Of a stretch of 64,000 nucleotides of DNA, positions 29,025-36,939 are shown piece after piece. Source of the stretch: Alteromonadaceae bacterium XY-R5 (lineage in GTDB: Bacteria > Pseudomonadota > Gammaproteobacteria > Enterobacterales > Alteromonadaceae); contig LXWE01000010.1 in assembly GCA_001660395.1 (NCBI GenBank), positions 62,001-126,000 of the forward strand, read 5' to 3'. Position 1 is the first letter of the stretch. The number at the start of each line of letters is the position of its first letter. The notes under the pieces were generated by a model that saw only the letters and a list, made by a program, of their open reading frames with translations, had not been told where the DNA came from and did no database searches. Position numbers and translations under genes: made by a program.

Positions 29025-30413
29025 TTATTCATCATCGTAGGCCGGACCGGCATAGTTATCGAAACGCGAGAACTGGCCCTGGAAGGTTAAACGTACTGTA
29101 CCGATTGGACCGTTACGCTGTTTACCGATAATAATTTCAGCAATGCCTTTTTCTGTTGAGTTCTCGTGATACACCTCATCACGGTAGATGAACATGATCA
29201 AGTCAGCATCCTGTTCGATAGAACCTGATTCACGCAAATCCGAGTTAACAGGGCGCTTATCAGCCCTTTGTTCCAAACTACGGTTAAGCTGCGATAAGGC
29301 AATCACCGGGCATTCCAGCTCTTTGGCCAGCGCTTTTAATGAACGGGATATCTCGGCAATCTCTAACGTACGGTTATCACTTAATGCCGGCACCTGCATC
29401 AACTGCAAATAGTCCACCATGATCATGGCAATGCCGCCACGCTCACGGGCCAGTTTACGCGCACGAGTACGCACTTCCATCGGTGTTAAGCCGGATGAAT
29501 CGTCGACAAACAGATTGTCTTTATCTTTGAGCATGGCCATGGTGTTAGAGATACGCGCCCAGTCTTCATCGTCTAACTGCGCGGTACGGATGCTGGTCTG
29601 GTTAACCCGACTAAGAGAAGCCAGCATACGCATCATGATCTGTTCTGACGGCATCTCTAAAGAAAATACCAACACCGGTTTTTCTTCGGTGAGCATGGCA
29701 TTTTCCACCAGGTTCATAGCGAAAGTGGTTTTTCCCATGGACGGACGAGCAGCGACGATAATTAAATCTGACGGCTGCATGCCGCTGGTTTTTTTATCTA
29801 AGTCGACATAACCAGTGGATACACCCGTTACATCTTTGTTGTTCTTCACCAGCGCTTCAAGACGATCGATGGTTTTACCCAGCACTGCCTCAATGTTTTT
29901 GGGGCCTTCGTTGCTACCAGTGCGCTTTTCAGCAATTTCGAAAACCTTGCTCTCAGCCAAATCAAGGATCGCGCTGGAATCGCGGCCCTGCGGGTTGTAG
30001 CCTACTTCCGAAATTTCGTTGGCAACCCCAATTAGTTCACGGGTGATCGCACGCTCACGGATGATTTCCGCATAGGCGACTACGTTAGCAGCGCTAGGCG
30101 TATTCTTGGCCAGCTCACCTAAATAGGCAAACCCACCGGCTTCTTCCAACTGCTCTGTATGTTCCAACGCTTCAGATACGGTAATTAAGTCAACCGGCTG
30201 GTTAGCGGATAACAGTTTAAGAATGGTTTTGTAAATCAGCTGATGCGAGCGATTGTAAAAGTCGTCTTCCACCAGAATTTCAGCCACTTTATCCCAGGAA
30301 TCCGGCGCAATCAGCATACTCCCCAACACAGATTGCTCTGCCTCAATGGAATGGGGGGGGATTTTCAGCTTTTCAACTTTTGCGTCTATGGCTTTTTGGG
30401 ATACGATTTTCAC
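29025..30413 (-). CDS. dnaB: Replicative DNA helicase DnaB
   Basis: A replicative helicase with the N-terminal domain (PPHSIEAEQSVLGSMLI) and RecA-like motor: Walker A ARPSMGKTTFAMN, DYLQLM, and SQLNRSLEQRADKRP. The hexamer unwinds DNA at the fork. The start is uncertain: GTG at 30413 (462 residues) has GAAGG upstream and lies after a plausible promoter; ATG at 30455 (476 residues) has no ribosome site. I prefer GTG. It is not next to alr as in E. coli; downstream is the HBM gene beyond a terminator, so it is transcribed alone. Confidence 0.94.
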   Translation of the reverse strand: MKIVSQKAIDAKVEKLKIPPHSIEAEQSVLGSMLIAPDSWDKVAEILVEDDFYNRSHQLIYKTILKLLSANQPVDLITVSEALEHTEQLEEAGGFAYLGELAKNTPSAANVVAYAEIIRERAITRELIGVANEISEVGYNPQGRDSSAILDLAESKVFEIAEKRTGSNEGPKNIEAVLGKTIDRLEALVKNNKDVTGVSTGYVDLDKKTSGMQPSDLIIVAARPSMGKTTFAMNLVENAMLTEEKPVLVFSLEMPSEQIMMRMLASLSRVNQTSIRTAQLDDEDWARISNTMAMLKDKDNLFVDDSSGLTPMEVRTRARKLARERGGIAMIMVDYLQLMQVPALSDNRTLEIAEISRSLKALAKELECPVIALSQLNRSLEQRADKRPVNSDLRESGSIEQDADLIMFIYRDEVYHENSTEKGIAEIIIGKQRNGPIGTVRLTFQGQFSRFDNYAGPAYDDE

Positions 30414-30443
30414 AGTAGAGTGGCCTTCAGAAAACTGTCTTTT

Positions 30444-30472
30444 ATTATGCCCCATGGCGAGGTTTAAAGAAA
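30444..30472 (-). promoter_or_regulatory. Possible dnaB promoter
   Basis: On the minus strand TTTCTT (30467-30472), 17 bases, CATAAT (30444-30449). It lies between the upstream terminator and the GTG start. If used, transcription would begin near 30437 and rule out the ATG at 30455. Confidence 0.35.
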
Positions 30473-30474
30473 CC

Positions 30475-30496
30475 AAAAGGGAGCCTTCCGGCTCCC
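30475..30496 (-). terminator. Terminator after the DUF4097 gene
   Basis: GGGAGCC-TTCC-GGCTCCC (30479-30496), followed on the minus strand by four T. It ends the sigma/anti-sigma/DUF4097 operon and separates it from dnaB. Confidence 0.7.
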
Positions 30497-30512
30497 TCTG
30501 ATATGCTGTTGA

Positions 30513-31472
30513 TTATTTTTGATAGCCCACTTTTAGGTGGCCTGATACCGTTGACATTTCTACCTCTGCTTCGCCTTTGCCGACGTTAAAATCCAGTGAA
30601 CGTGACGGTCCGTATTTCTCTCGCTGAACGGGATCCTTGGTTAATTCATTTTCCAAATCTCCCCCGGCATGGCCTTCAAGCTCAAAACGTGCAGATAAAG
30701 GTTCCGCAAATGCCAGTTGAATACTGCCACCGACACTACTGGCTTCAACACTTGCTCCTGGCGTTAGTGTCAATGACACTTTGTGGGTACCGTTCACTGT
30801 GCTCAGCTCAAACTCGTCTACCGTAGCTAATTCCAGCTCACTGTCGCCATTCACCGTTTCGATATGTACCTCACGAGCATCGGCATACACTTCAATATCG
30901 CCATTAACGCTTTCAATCGATAATTCACGCCCCTGAGATACCTGCACATCGATATCACCGTTGACACTCTCGATGCTTAAATCCCCTTCTAGTTGCTTCC
31001 CCTTAATGCTGCCATTCACCGTCGTTAACATCAGCTTGCCTTTGAGTTGCTGTAAATCCATTGCACCGTTAACGGTTTCAAGTTGATTACCGCCACTGAT
31101 ACCAAAAGCCTTTACATCTGCGTTTACCGCACTGTAATCCAGTCGGCTAGCGGATGGCACAAATATCTCTAAATCATCACCCTCGTCACTGCCTGAGCCA
31201 AACGACCAGCTTTTATGCTTTGATTTCACCTTGATCAGCACCCGGTTGCCATCCCGCTCAAAAATAAATTTTTCCGCTTTATCTCCAAGCTCCCCCGACA
31301 CCCACACTTCGTTTTTCTCCCAACCTTTGATCACGGCTTTTCCCGACTCGTGTTCGATCTCAACTACACCATCACTACTGGCAGCCAGACGCTTATCGAC
31401 TTTCTCTCCAGCAAAAGCCTGGTGAATAGTGACTAGCGCTAACAAGGCTAATACATATTTGGTTTTCATCAT
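30513..31472 (-). CDS. DUF4097 beta-strand repeat protein
   Basis: A 319-residue exported protein; the start at 31472 (or the next ATG at 31469) removes an unrelated lead and gives a signal peptide ending HQAFA. The mature part holds at least six short repeats with core VNG: LETVNGAMDL, LTTVNGSIKG, IESVNGDIDV, IESVNGDIEV, IETVNGDSEL, LSTVNGTHKV (about 130-235), a beta-helix-like DUF4097 layout. Function of the family is unknown. It starts 15 bases inside the upstream anti-sigma gene, so it is the third gene of an ECF operon and a likely effector of it. Confidence 0.8.
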   Translation of the reverse strand: MMKTKYVLALLALVTIHQAFAGEKVDKRLAASSDGVVEIEHESGKAVIKGWEKNEVWVSGELGDKAEKFIFERDGNRVLIKVKSKHKSWSFGSGSDEGDDLEIFVPSASRLDYSAVNADVKAFGISGGNQLETVNGAMDLQQLKGKLMLTTVNGSIKGKQLEGDLSIESVNGDIDVQVSQGRELSIESVNGDIEVYADAREVHIETVNGDSELELATVDEFELSTVNGTHKVSLTLTPGASVEASSVGGSIQLAFAEPLSARFELEGHAGGDLENELTKDPVQREKYGPSRSLDFNVGKGEAEVEMSTVSGHLKVGYQK

Positions 31473-31486
31473 TTTTCTCTCGTCCG

Positions 31487-31972
31487 CTAAATTTGTTGCC
31501 ATTTAGGTGTATGCACCCGTTCGATCAAATTAATTTGTTGCTGATATACCTGCTGCAGCATCTTTAGTAAGGCCAAATTATCTGGTTCTTCTGCCAGGGC
31601 TTTTTTGATTGCTGCGGCGGCCTCATCTAAGTCGCTAAGTTGCTGTTGCCAGTTATCTGTCAGAGCTGGCTGGTCTTTAAATGCCACCAACAAGGCTTGT
31701 TTCTGCTGCTCATGTTGAGCCGATAAACTCGCCAACAAGTTCTGGCCTTGATCGCCTGGACGCAAGCCAAACATCAGCACAGCCACCAAGGCCACTGACG
31801 CCGCTAATGCCATCGGAGCCCAGTTTTTGTAAGCCGGTTTCTGTATGTGCTCTTGGGTAGATTTTGCCAATGCCATTTCAATACCCGGCCATAAATCCCG
31901 TTCTGGCTGTACCTCGTTTGGAAGTTGTGCCAATTGCTCGTCAATCTGCTGATCGAAATGGTGCTTACTCAT
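31487..31972 (-). CDS. Probable anti-sigma factor, single-span membrane protein
   Basis: A 161-residue protein. The cytoplasmic N-terminus has FDQQIDEQLAQLPNEVQPERDLWPGIEMAL, then one membrane helix (about 51-66), then a helical, Gln-rich periplasmic part. No zinc (HxxxCxxC) motif is present. Its start overlaps the upstream sigma gene by 8 bases, the usual layout for a sigma/anti-sigma pair. The role as anti-sigma is inferred from position and topology, not from a recognised domain. Confidence 0.65.
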   Translation of the reverse strand: MSKHHFDQQIDEQLAQLPNEVQPERDLWPGIEMALAKSTQEHIQKPAYKNWAPMALAASVALVAVLMFGLRPGDQGQNLLASLSAQHEQQKQALLVAFKDQPALTDNWQQQLSDLDEAAAAIKKALAEEPDNLALLKMLQQVYQQQINLIERVHTPKWQQI

Positions 31973-32531
31973 GGCCCATCCACTCCCGTAATAATTGTTT
32001 CGCCCGATGATACTGCGCTTTGCTGGTGCCTGTTGCGATGCCTAACATCTCAGCGATATCTTCGTGGCGATACCCCTCTACACCGTGCAATACAAACACG
32101 ATCCGAGCTTTTTCTGGCAACTGCTGCATAGCTAATTCCAAGTCTCGCTGATGCCCTGGTTGAGCAGGCCTTTCATCTTTCAGTTCAACGTCTTCAATAT
32201 CAAACATGCGCTGCCACCACGATTTCTGCTTGCGCATATAGCTAATCGCAACGTTAGACGCGACACTGTGCAACCAGGTCGAGAATTTACTTTGACCGGC
32301 ATAGTTATCCAGCTTGCGCCACAGTTGAATAAACACCTCCTGGGTAGCATCCTCGGCCAGGGCGCGGTCAGCCGTCAGACGCAAGCAAAGTGCATACACC
32401 CGCCCAACATGACGCTGGTAAAGTTGCTCGTATGCCTGCATATCGCCGGCTTTTACTGCCTCGATTATGCGACTCTCGGCTTGATCGCTGAAGCGGGATG
32501 CCGCCACTACGACATTACTTTGTTGATTCAA
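31965..32531 (-). CDS. ECF RNA polymerase sigma factor
   Basis: A 188-residue sigma-70 family protein. Region 2 has LYQRHVGRVYALCLRLT, ALAEDATQEVFIQLWRKL and FSTWLHSVASNVAISYMRK; region 4 has ALQQLPEKARIVFVLH-like LPEKARIVFVLHGVEGYRHEDIAEMLGI-type helix-turn-helix. The reading frame starts at TTG (32531) with GGA 6 bases ahead; no nearby ATG fits. Downstream are a membrane protein and a DUF4097 protein. The signal sensed is not known. Confidence 0.9.
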   Translation of the reverse strand: MNQQSNVVVAASRFSDQAESRIIEAVKAGDMQAYEQLYQRHVGRVYALCLRLTADRALAEDATQEVFIQLWRKLDNYAGQSKFSTWLHSVASNVAISYMRKQKSWWQRMFDIEDVELKDERPAQPGHQRDLELAMQQLPEKARIVFVLHGVEGYRHEDIAEMLGIATGTSKAQYHRAKQLLREWMGHE

Positions 32532-32562
32532 GAGTGTTCCATTTTGTTATCGTTCTGTATCC

Positions 32563-32590
32563 TGAGTCGCAGGTTATCACCCAAAGGTTT
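32563..32590 (-). promoter_or_regulatory. Possible autoregulatory ECF promoter
   Basis: On the minus strand AAACCTTTGG (32581-32590) has the AAC-type -35 of ECF promoters, and GACTCA lies 15-18 bases downstream (32563-32568). It is placed 30-60 bases before the ECF sigma start, where autoregulation is usual. The match is loose. Confidence 0.25.
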
Positions 32591-32620
32591 AAACCGTAGA
32601 AAAACTTTTTAAGGCCAATT

Positions 32621-33256
32621 ATGACACTCACAGGACTCTATGCAGGTAAGGCTGAAATCTTTGGCCCGCGCGAACAACTCAGTGCGATTAGCAAGTCGCT
32701 CGTTCTTGAAGCTAACGTAGGACAATTAGGATTAACGCATGATCAGCAGGCCGACAAACGCTACCATGGTGGTTCGGAACAGGCATTGCACCAGTTTTCC
32801 TGGCACGCCTATCAAACCCTGACTAACGCCTTTCCTGAGATGAAGGAGCAATTTATCCCTGGCGCATTAGGCGAAAATCTCAGCGTCGAAGGTATGCACG
32901 AACACACTGTCTGCATTGGTGACATTTGGCAGTTTGGCGAGGTGTTACTGCAAATCAGCGGCCCACGCATTCCCTGTTGGAAAATCAATCATAAGATAGG
33001 GCTGGAAAAGCTCGATAGCTTTTTGCTTAATCAAGGCTGTACGGGCTGGTATTACCGAGTACTAAAAACAGGGAGCCTGGCGCTAGGCGCTGAAGTAAGT
33101 TTGTATCGACGCTTAAATCCAGAACAAGACTTGTTGAGTTTTATGCAGCTAGTAAATGGCAATCAAAAAGATCGCAAATTGTTACAGGCAGGTGCGGATG
33201 CCATAGACTTGGACCCTAAATGGCGAGAACGTTTACTCAAAAAGCTTGAAGCCTGA
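32621..33256 (+). CDS. yiiM: MOSC domain protein, YiiM-like
   Basis: A 211-residue MOSC protein. The sequence has DKRYHGGSEQALHQFSWHAY, the GALGENLSVEGM segment and the MOSC cysteine in SGPRIPCWKI. MOSC domains carry sulfur or bind the molybdenum cofactor; YiiM reduces N-hydroxylated compounds in E. coli, such as 6-hydroxylaminopurine. The C-terminal extension is the 3-alpha region typical of YiiM. It diverges from the ECF sigma gene; terminator follows. Confidence 0.87.
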   Translation: MTLTGLYAGKAEIFGPREQLSAISKSLVLEANVGQLGLTHDQQADKRYHGGSEQALHQFSWHAYQTLTNAFPEMKEQFIPGALGENLSVEGMHEHTVCIGDIWQFGEVLLQISGPRIPCWKINHKIGLEKLDSFLLNQGCTGWYYRVLKTGSLALGAEVSLYRRLNPEQDLLSFMQLVNGNQKDRKLLQAGADAIDLDPKWRERLLKKLEA

Positions 33257-33263
33257 TAGAAAC

Positions 33264-33291
33264 AAAAACACCGCCCGAAGGCGGTGTTTTT
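33264..33291. terminator. Bidirectional terminator between yiiM and rplI
   Basis: ACACCGCC-CGAA-GGCGGTGT (33268-33287), flanked by A and T runs on both sides, between the converging genes. Confidence 0.85.
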
Positions 33292-33311
33292 AGAAACGAA
33301 AGGAGTATTCC

Positions 33312-33764
33312 TTAAGCTTCTTGGATGATTACAACTTTGATAGTTGCATCAACTTCTGAGTGCAGTTGCAGGTCAACTTCGAATTCACCTGTTTCACGCA
33401 GAGTACCGTTAGGCAGTTTAACTTCGGCTTTAGATACAGCAACACCGGCAGCAGTAATTGCTTCAGCGATGTCACGAGTACCTACAGAACCGAACAGTTT
33501 GCCTTCGTCACCAGCAGGAGAAGCGATAGTTACGCTACCCAGCTCAGCAACTTTAGCGGCACGAGCTTCAGCAGCAGACAATTGCTCAGCAATTTTCGCT
33601 TCCAGCTCAGCACGACGCTGTTCAAATTTTTCAACGTTTGCTTTAGTTGCAGGTACAGCTTTACCCTGTGGGAACAGGAAGTTACGTGCGTAACCAGCTT
33701 TAACTGAAACTTGATCACCTAAACCGCCCAGGTTGGCGACTTTGTCTAGTAGAATGATTTCCAT
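33312..33764 (-). CDS. rplI: 50S ribosomal protein L9
   Basis: A 150-residue L9. The N-terminal rRNA-binding domain [30 protein letters not shown]-type opening, the long central helix and the C-terminal domain with [15 protein letters not shown] and [19 protein letters not shown] are complete. It stabilises the L1 stalk region and reading frame. Last gene of rpsF-rpsR-rplI. Codon use is of the highly expressed type. Confidence 0.98.
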   Translation of the reverse strand: MEIILLDKVANLGGLGDQVSVKAGYARNFLFPQGKAVPATKANVEKFEQRRAELEAKIAEQLSAAEARAAKVAELGSVTIASPAGDEGKLFGSVGTRDIAEAITAAGVAVSKAEVKLPNGTLRETGEFEVDLQLHSEVDATIKVVIIQEA

Positions 33765-33793
33765 CTTTGCTACCTCTTAATATACGCCAACAA

Positions 33794-34021
33794 TTACTTA
33801 TGAGAATCAGTGTAAGGCAACAAGGCCAAGAAGCGAGCACGCTTAATAGCACTTGAAAGCTGACGCTGATACTTCGCACTGGTACCGGTAATACGGCTAG
33901 GTACGATTTTACCACTTTCAGTGATGTAGTTTTTCAGAGTAGCGATATCTTTATAATCGATTTCCGCTACACCTTCTGCAGAGAAACGGCAGAACTTACG
34001 ACGTCTAAAATAACGAGCCAT
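33794..34021 (-). CDS. rpsR: 30S ribosomal protein S18
   Basis: A 75-residue S18: [39 protein letters not shown] and [17 protein letters not shown]. It pairs with S6 on the platform of the 30S subunit. It starts 12 bases after the rpsF stop, leaving no room for priB, which lies here in E. coli. Confidence 0.98.
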   Translation of the reverse strand: MARYFRRRKFCRFSAEGVAEIDYKDIATLKNYITESGKIVPSRITGTSAKYQRQLSSAIKRARFLALLPYTDSHK

Positions 34022-34033
34022 TTATCTGTCCCC

Positions 34034-34417
34034 TTATTCTGAAGCTTCAGAAGCTTGCGCTTCAACAGCTGATCTATCTTCACGCTTTTCACGACGCTCT
34101 TCACGAGCCATTGGAGAAGGCTCAGTAACAGCATTTTTAGTACGCATAACCATGTTACGCAGTACGATGTCGTTGAAACGGAAAGCAGTTTCTAGCTCTT
34201 CAACAGCTTCAGCAGTTGCTTCAGCGTTGATCAGCACGTAGTGTGCTTTGTGCAGCTTTTCGATTGGGTAAGCCAGTTGACGACGACCCCAGTCTTCTAA
34301 ACGATGGATTTTGCCTTCGTCTTTTTGAAGAATTTGGGTATAACGCTCGATCATACCTGGAACTTGTTCACTCTGGTCAGGGTGAACCATGAATACGATT
34401 TCGTAATGACGCATCAT
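34034..34417 (-). CDS. rpsF: 30S ribosomal protein S6
   Basis: A 127-residue S6 with [36 protein letters not shown] and [18 protein letters not shown]. The C-terminal tail is acidic and Lys/Arg-rich ([22 protein letters not shown]), close in type to the tail glutamylated by RimK in E. coli. AAGGAG lies upstream. First gene of the operon; likely to autoregulate with S18 through the leader hairpin at 34442-34459. Confidence 0.97.
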   Translation of the reverse strand: MMRHYEIVFMVHPDQSEQVPGMIERYTQILQKDEGKIHRLEDWGRRQLAYPIEKLHKAHYVLINAEATAEAVEELETAFRFNDIVLRNMVMRTKNAVTEPSPMAREERREKREDRSAVEAQASEASE

Positions 34418-34441
34418 TGCTCCTTACGGTTGTAGCCTCAA

Positions 34442-34459
34442 ACAGTTCAGCCGGACTGT
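34442..34459 (-). promoter_or_regulatory. Candidate S6:S18 autoregulatory leader hairpin
   Basis: In the rpsF 5' leader the minus strand forms ACAGT-CCGGCTGA-ACTGT. A stem with CCG at its top is the core of the known S6:S18 binding leader of many bacteria. It lies 25 bases before the rpsF start. Identification is by shape and context only. Confidence 0.4.
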
Positions 34460-34504
34460 CATAGAGACAAGGAACTAAAATAGGATGGCTGATTAAGGGC
34501 GCGC

Positions 34505-34533
34505 ATTGTATATAAAGCAGACAGAGCACACAA
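34505..34533 (-). promoter_or_regulatory. rpsF operon promoter
   Basis: Minus-strand TTGTGT (34528-34533), 17 bases, TACAAT (34505-34510), followed by the GC-rich GCGCGCCC. The discriminator fits growth-rate and ppGpp control of ribosomal protein genes. Leader of about 80 bases. Confidence 0.6.
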
Positions 34534-34621
34534 GCACTATTTACGCTAAGGGAGCAGAATTACTGGGGAATTTTAACCCATCAAGAAACTGACTCGGTGC
34601 AACTCAGAAATTCGGACCCTA

Positions 34622-34658
34622 AAAAGAAAAACGCCCCGATATAATTCGTGGCGTTTTT
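34622..34658. terminator. Terminator downstream of rpsF promoter / for nfeD side
   Basis: AAAAACGCC (34627-34635) pairs with GGCGTTTTT (34650-34658) around a 14-base loop. The minus strand has a T run after it. Since it lies between the start of nfeD's 3' end (34683) and rpsF, it most likely ends the minus-strand SPFH-NfeD transcript. Confidence 0.6.
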
Positions 34659-34682
34659 ACGTCAGGGGGGTTCAAGGCAGAT

Positions 34683-35138
34683 TTATGGTTTTGAGCGCAC
34701 GTAAAGCTGGCCTACCTGCACTTCAACAACCTCAACCTGTGTCCCCGCGGGAATACTTTGTAAACTCATCAGTTTCCAGTCGACACCTGAGTATCGAAAT
34801 TTGCCTGGCTGTGTCGGCCCAATATCATCCGTCAACACAAACCGATAACCGACTAAATCACTGCTTACAGGCTTGTTTTCGACCTGACCCTGCATCCGTT
34901 TTAATGGCTGCCAAAGTAGCACAGCAAAGGTCAGTGTCAGCACCGCTACCGCTAAAGCGGCGTTCAGCAGGGTGGCATCAAAGAGACTCAGTGACATCAA
35001 TACCCCCGTCACCACCGCCGACAATCCAACAAAGGCCAGTACAAACGTACTGAATCCCAATACCAAAATTTCCACTGCCAGCACTAACAGGCCAACGACT
35101 ATCAGTAATTCAGGTAAATGCTTGGCGATCCAATTCAT
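34683..35138 (-). CDS. NfeD family membrane protein
   Basis: A 151-residue protein with two hydrophobic stretches near the N-terminus (about 10-30 and 32-75 with several turns) and a C-terminal OB-fold domain (about 88-150, DLVGYRFVLTDDIGPTQPGKFRYSG). NfeD proteins pair with SPFH proteins in the membrane. It overlaps the SPFH gene by 4 bases. The role is thought to be in membrane microdomain or protein quality control; not proven here. Confidence 0.85.
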   Translation of the reverse strand: MNWIAKHLPELLIVVGLLVLAVEILVLGFSTFVLAFVGLSAVVTGVLMSLSLFDATLLNAALAVAVLTLTFAVLLWQPLKRMQGQVENKPVSSDLVGYRFVLTDDIGPTQPGKFRYSGVDWKLMSLQSIPAGTQVEVVEVQVGQLYVRSKP

Positions 35139-36076
35139 GCATTTTCCTTTTGCAGTCGCGAAATAATGCTGGTCGCCTGTGCCACCAACGAAGCAGGGTC
35201 GGTGCCATTATCCGGCAGCAACACAATAGACGATTCTTTGGCAATGGCTTGCTTGGCTTCAATCGCTTTGGTAGCCAAATCCAGCTGAATGGCTTTTTGC
35301 CCTTCTTCGGTATTGGCGGCTTCGCCGACTTTACGCAAAGCTTCGGCCTGTGCTTCTGCCACTGCCAAAATAGCCTGCGCCTCACCCTCAGCTTTTAATA
35401 CCTGTTGAGACTTTTCGGCTTCAGCGGCCAGTACCACCGAGGCCTTTTCACCCTCGGCACGGTTGATTGCAGCCTGTCGGTCTCCTTCGGATTCCAGAAT
35501 TTGCGCCCGCTTGACCCGCTCAGCTTTCATTTGGGCTTCCATCGCTTCCATCACCGAATTGGGTGGCACTATGTCCTTAATCTCATAGCGCAGTACCTGG
35601 ATCCCCCACGGACCTGAGGCTTCGTTAATGGAACTGACAATGTTGGTATTGAGCTGGTCCCGTTCTTCAAAGGTTTTATCCAGCTCCATTTTCCCAAGTT
35701 CTGAACGCATGGTGGTTTGCGCCAACTGCGTCACGGCAAAAATATAGTCATCTACGCCGTAAGTGGCCTTATATGGATCAAGCACGCGGAAATACAACAC
35801 GCCATCCACATGCAGGGAAATGTTGTCTTTGGTAATGGCACTTTGTTCGGGCACATCCACGGCCTGCTCTTTCAGGGAACGATCGGCAGCAACGCGGTCA
35901 ATAAAGGGGAAAATGAAATTCAATCCGGCTTCTTTGGTCGACTGATATTTACCAAATCGCTCGATAATGTATGCGCGGTTTTGTGGCACAAACTTAATAG
36001 AATTCTTCAGCATCACGATCACGAAGATCAGGATGAAGGTTTGTACAGTCAGCAAGTAATCAAAAATGATATCCAT
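35135..36076 (-). CDS. qmcA: SPFH/Band 7 protein, QmcA-like
   Basis: A 313-residue membrane protein. A single N-terminal helix (about 5-22) precedes RAYIIERFGKYQSTKEAGLNFIFPFIDR, then the band-7 domain with VPEQSAITKDNISLHVDGVLYFRVLDPYKATYG. A long Ala/Glu/Gln-rich coiled coil follows. This is the stomatin-like QmcA (YbbK) type, paired with NfeD as in E. coli ybbK-ybbJ. It is divergent from the tonB-type gene. Confidence 0.88.
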   Translation of the reverse strand: MDIIFDYLLTVQTFILIFVIVMLKNSIKFVPQNRAYIIERFGKYQSTKEAGLNFIFPFIDRVAADRSLKEQAVDVPEQSAITKDNISLHVDGVLYFRVLDPYKATYGVDDYIFAVTQLAQTTMRSELGKMELDKTFEERDQLNTNIVSSINEASGPWGIQVLRYEIKDIVPPNSVMEAMEAQMKAERVKRAQILESEGDRQAAINRAEGEKASVVLAAEAEKSQQVLKAEGEAQAILAVAEAQAEALRKVGEAANTEEGQKAIQLDLATKAIEAKQAIAKESSIVLLPDNGTDPASLVAQATSIISRLQKENA

Positions 36077-36281
36077 ATAGTCTTCCTTAGTACTTCCATT
36101 TGCCCGATAAGCATACGCTAAGTTGCGGATAAAATATTCAAATTTCGACCAGCGTCGGTGGAATTATTGTTCCATCCCGCCAGAGAACGCACATTCCATT
36201 TCAAATTAAAATTTTTTTATGTGCATTAACCCCTTTTAACGTTCTGCATCGTTTCTCTAATAACAACAAGGAGATAATGCT

Positions 36282-36929
36282 ATGCAATCCACCTACCAGA
36301 TGACGTTTGAAGAAAACAAGCCGACCAAATCAGCCTGGCTGCTTAGCCCATTTTTGGCCGTCGTCATTACCTTTGCTCTGTTTGCCCTGATGGCGAAACT
36401 TGTGGCCCAACCTGCCAAGCAGACACCTGTTGACCCTATTCCATACTTTGACCCAACTTATGCCTTTAACGAAGAACCCACAATAGAGAAGACTAAAGCA
36501 CTGCCGCAGCCCCCCAAAATGCACACGCCGCCCCCCGTAGAAAAGACCCTACCCGAAACCGGTAAACAAGATCCTAATGGTTACATCCCGGTGATTGAGG
36601 GGCCTACTATCGAAACAAGCATCACCAGAGAAACCAACTTTGGCCAGGGGCAGGGGCAAGCAACACCTATTGTTAGGGTAGAGCCAAGTTATCCGATTGA
36701 TGCCGCCCGCAGAGGTATCACTGGTTGGGTAAAATTGGCCTTTACCGTTGCAATGGACGGTTCAGTAACGGATATTGAGGTAATTGATGCTGAACCAAAA
36801 CGCATTTTTGATCGCGATGCCAAACGCGCTTTGGCCAAATGGAAATATCGCCCTCAAATCATAAACGGTAAACCTATGGCACAAACCGGGATGAGCGTGA
36901 TGTTGAGCTTTGCCCTGGAAAACGAGTAA
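36282..36929 (+). CDS. TonB family energy transducer
   Basis: A 215-residue protein. A cytoplasmic start, one membrane helix (about 20-43), a Pro-rich periplasmic stretch (about 46-110) and a C-terminal TonB domain (VEPSYPIDAARRGITGWVKLAF to YRPQIINGKP). TonB carries energy from ExbB-ExbD to outer-membrane receptors. No exbB/exbD is present here; instead an ECF sigma gene follows after 10 bases. AAGGAG lies 8 bases before the ATG. Confidence 0.86.
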   Translation: MQSTYQMTFEENKPTKSAWLLSPFLAVVITFALFALMAKLVAQPAKQTPVDPIPYFDPTYAFNEEPTIEKTKALPQPPKMHTPPPVEKTLPETGKQDPNGYIPVIEGPTIETSITRETNFGQGQGQATPIVRVEPSYPIDAARRGITGWVKLAFTVAMDGSVTDIEVIDAEPKRIFDRDAKRALAKWKYRPQIINGKPMAQTGMSVMLSFALENE

Positions 36930-36939
36930 GGAAAACGGA

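Noticed and set aside
30800-31060. Near-repeats that might look like a short repeat array
   Set aside because: They encode the VNG repeats of the DUF4097 protein, are imperfect and have no spacers of constant length, so not CRISPR.
33325-33707. Open frames opposite rplI
   Set aside because: Same reason: Ser/Phe/Thr-rich antisense shadows of a highly biased ribosomal gene.
34685-35053. Open frame opposite the NfeD gene
   Set aside because: It is antisense to an NfeD gene with clear membrane helices and an OB fold, and lacks any domain.
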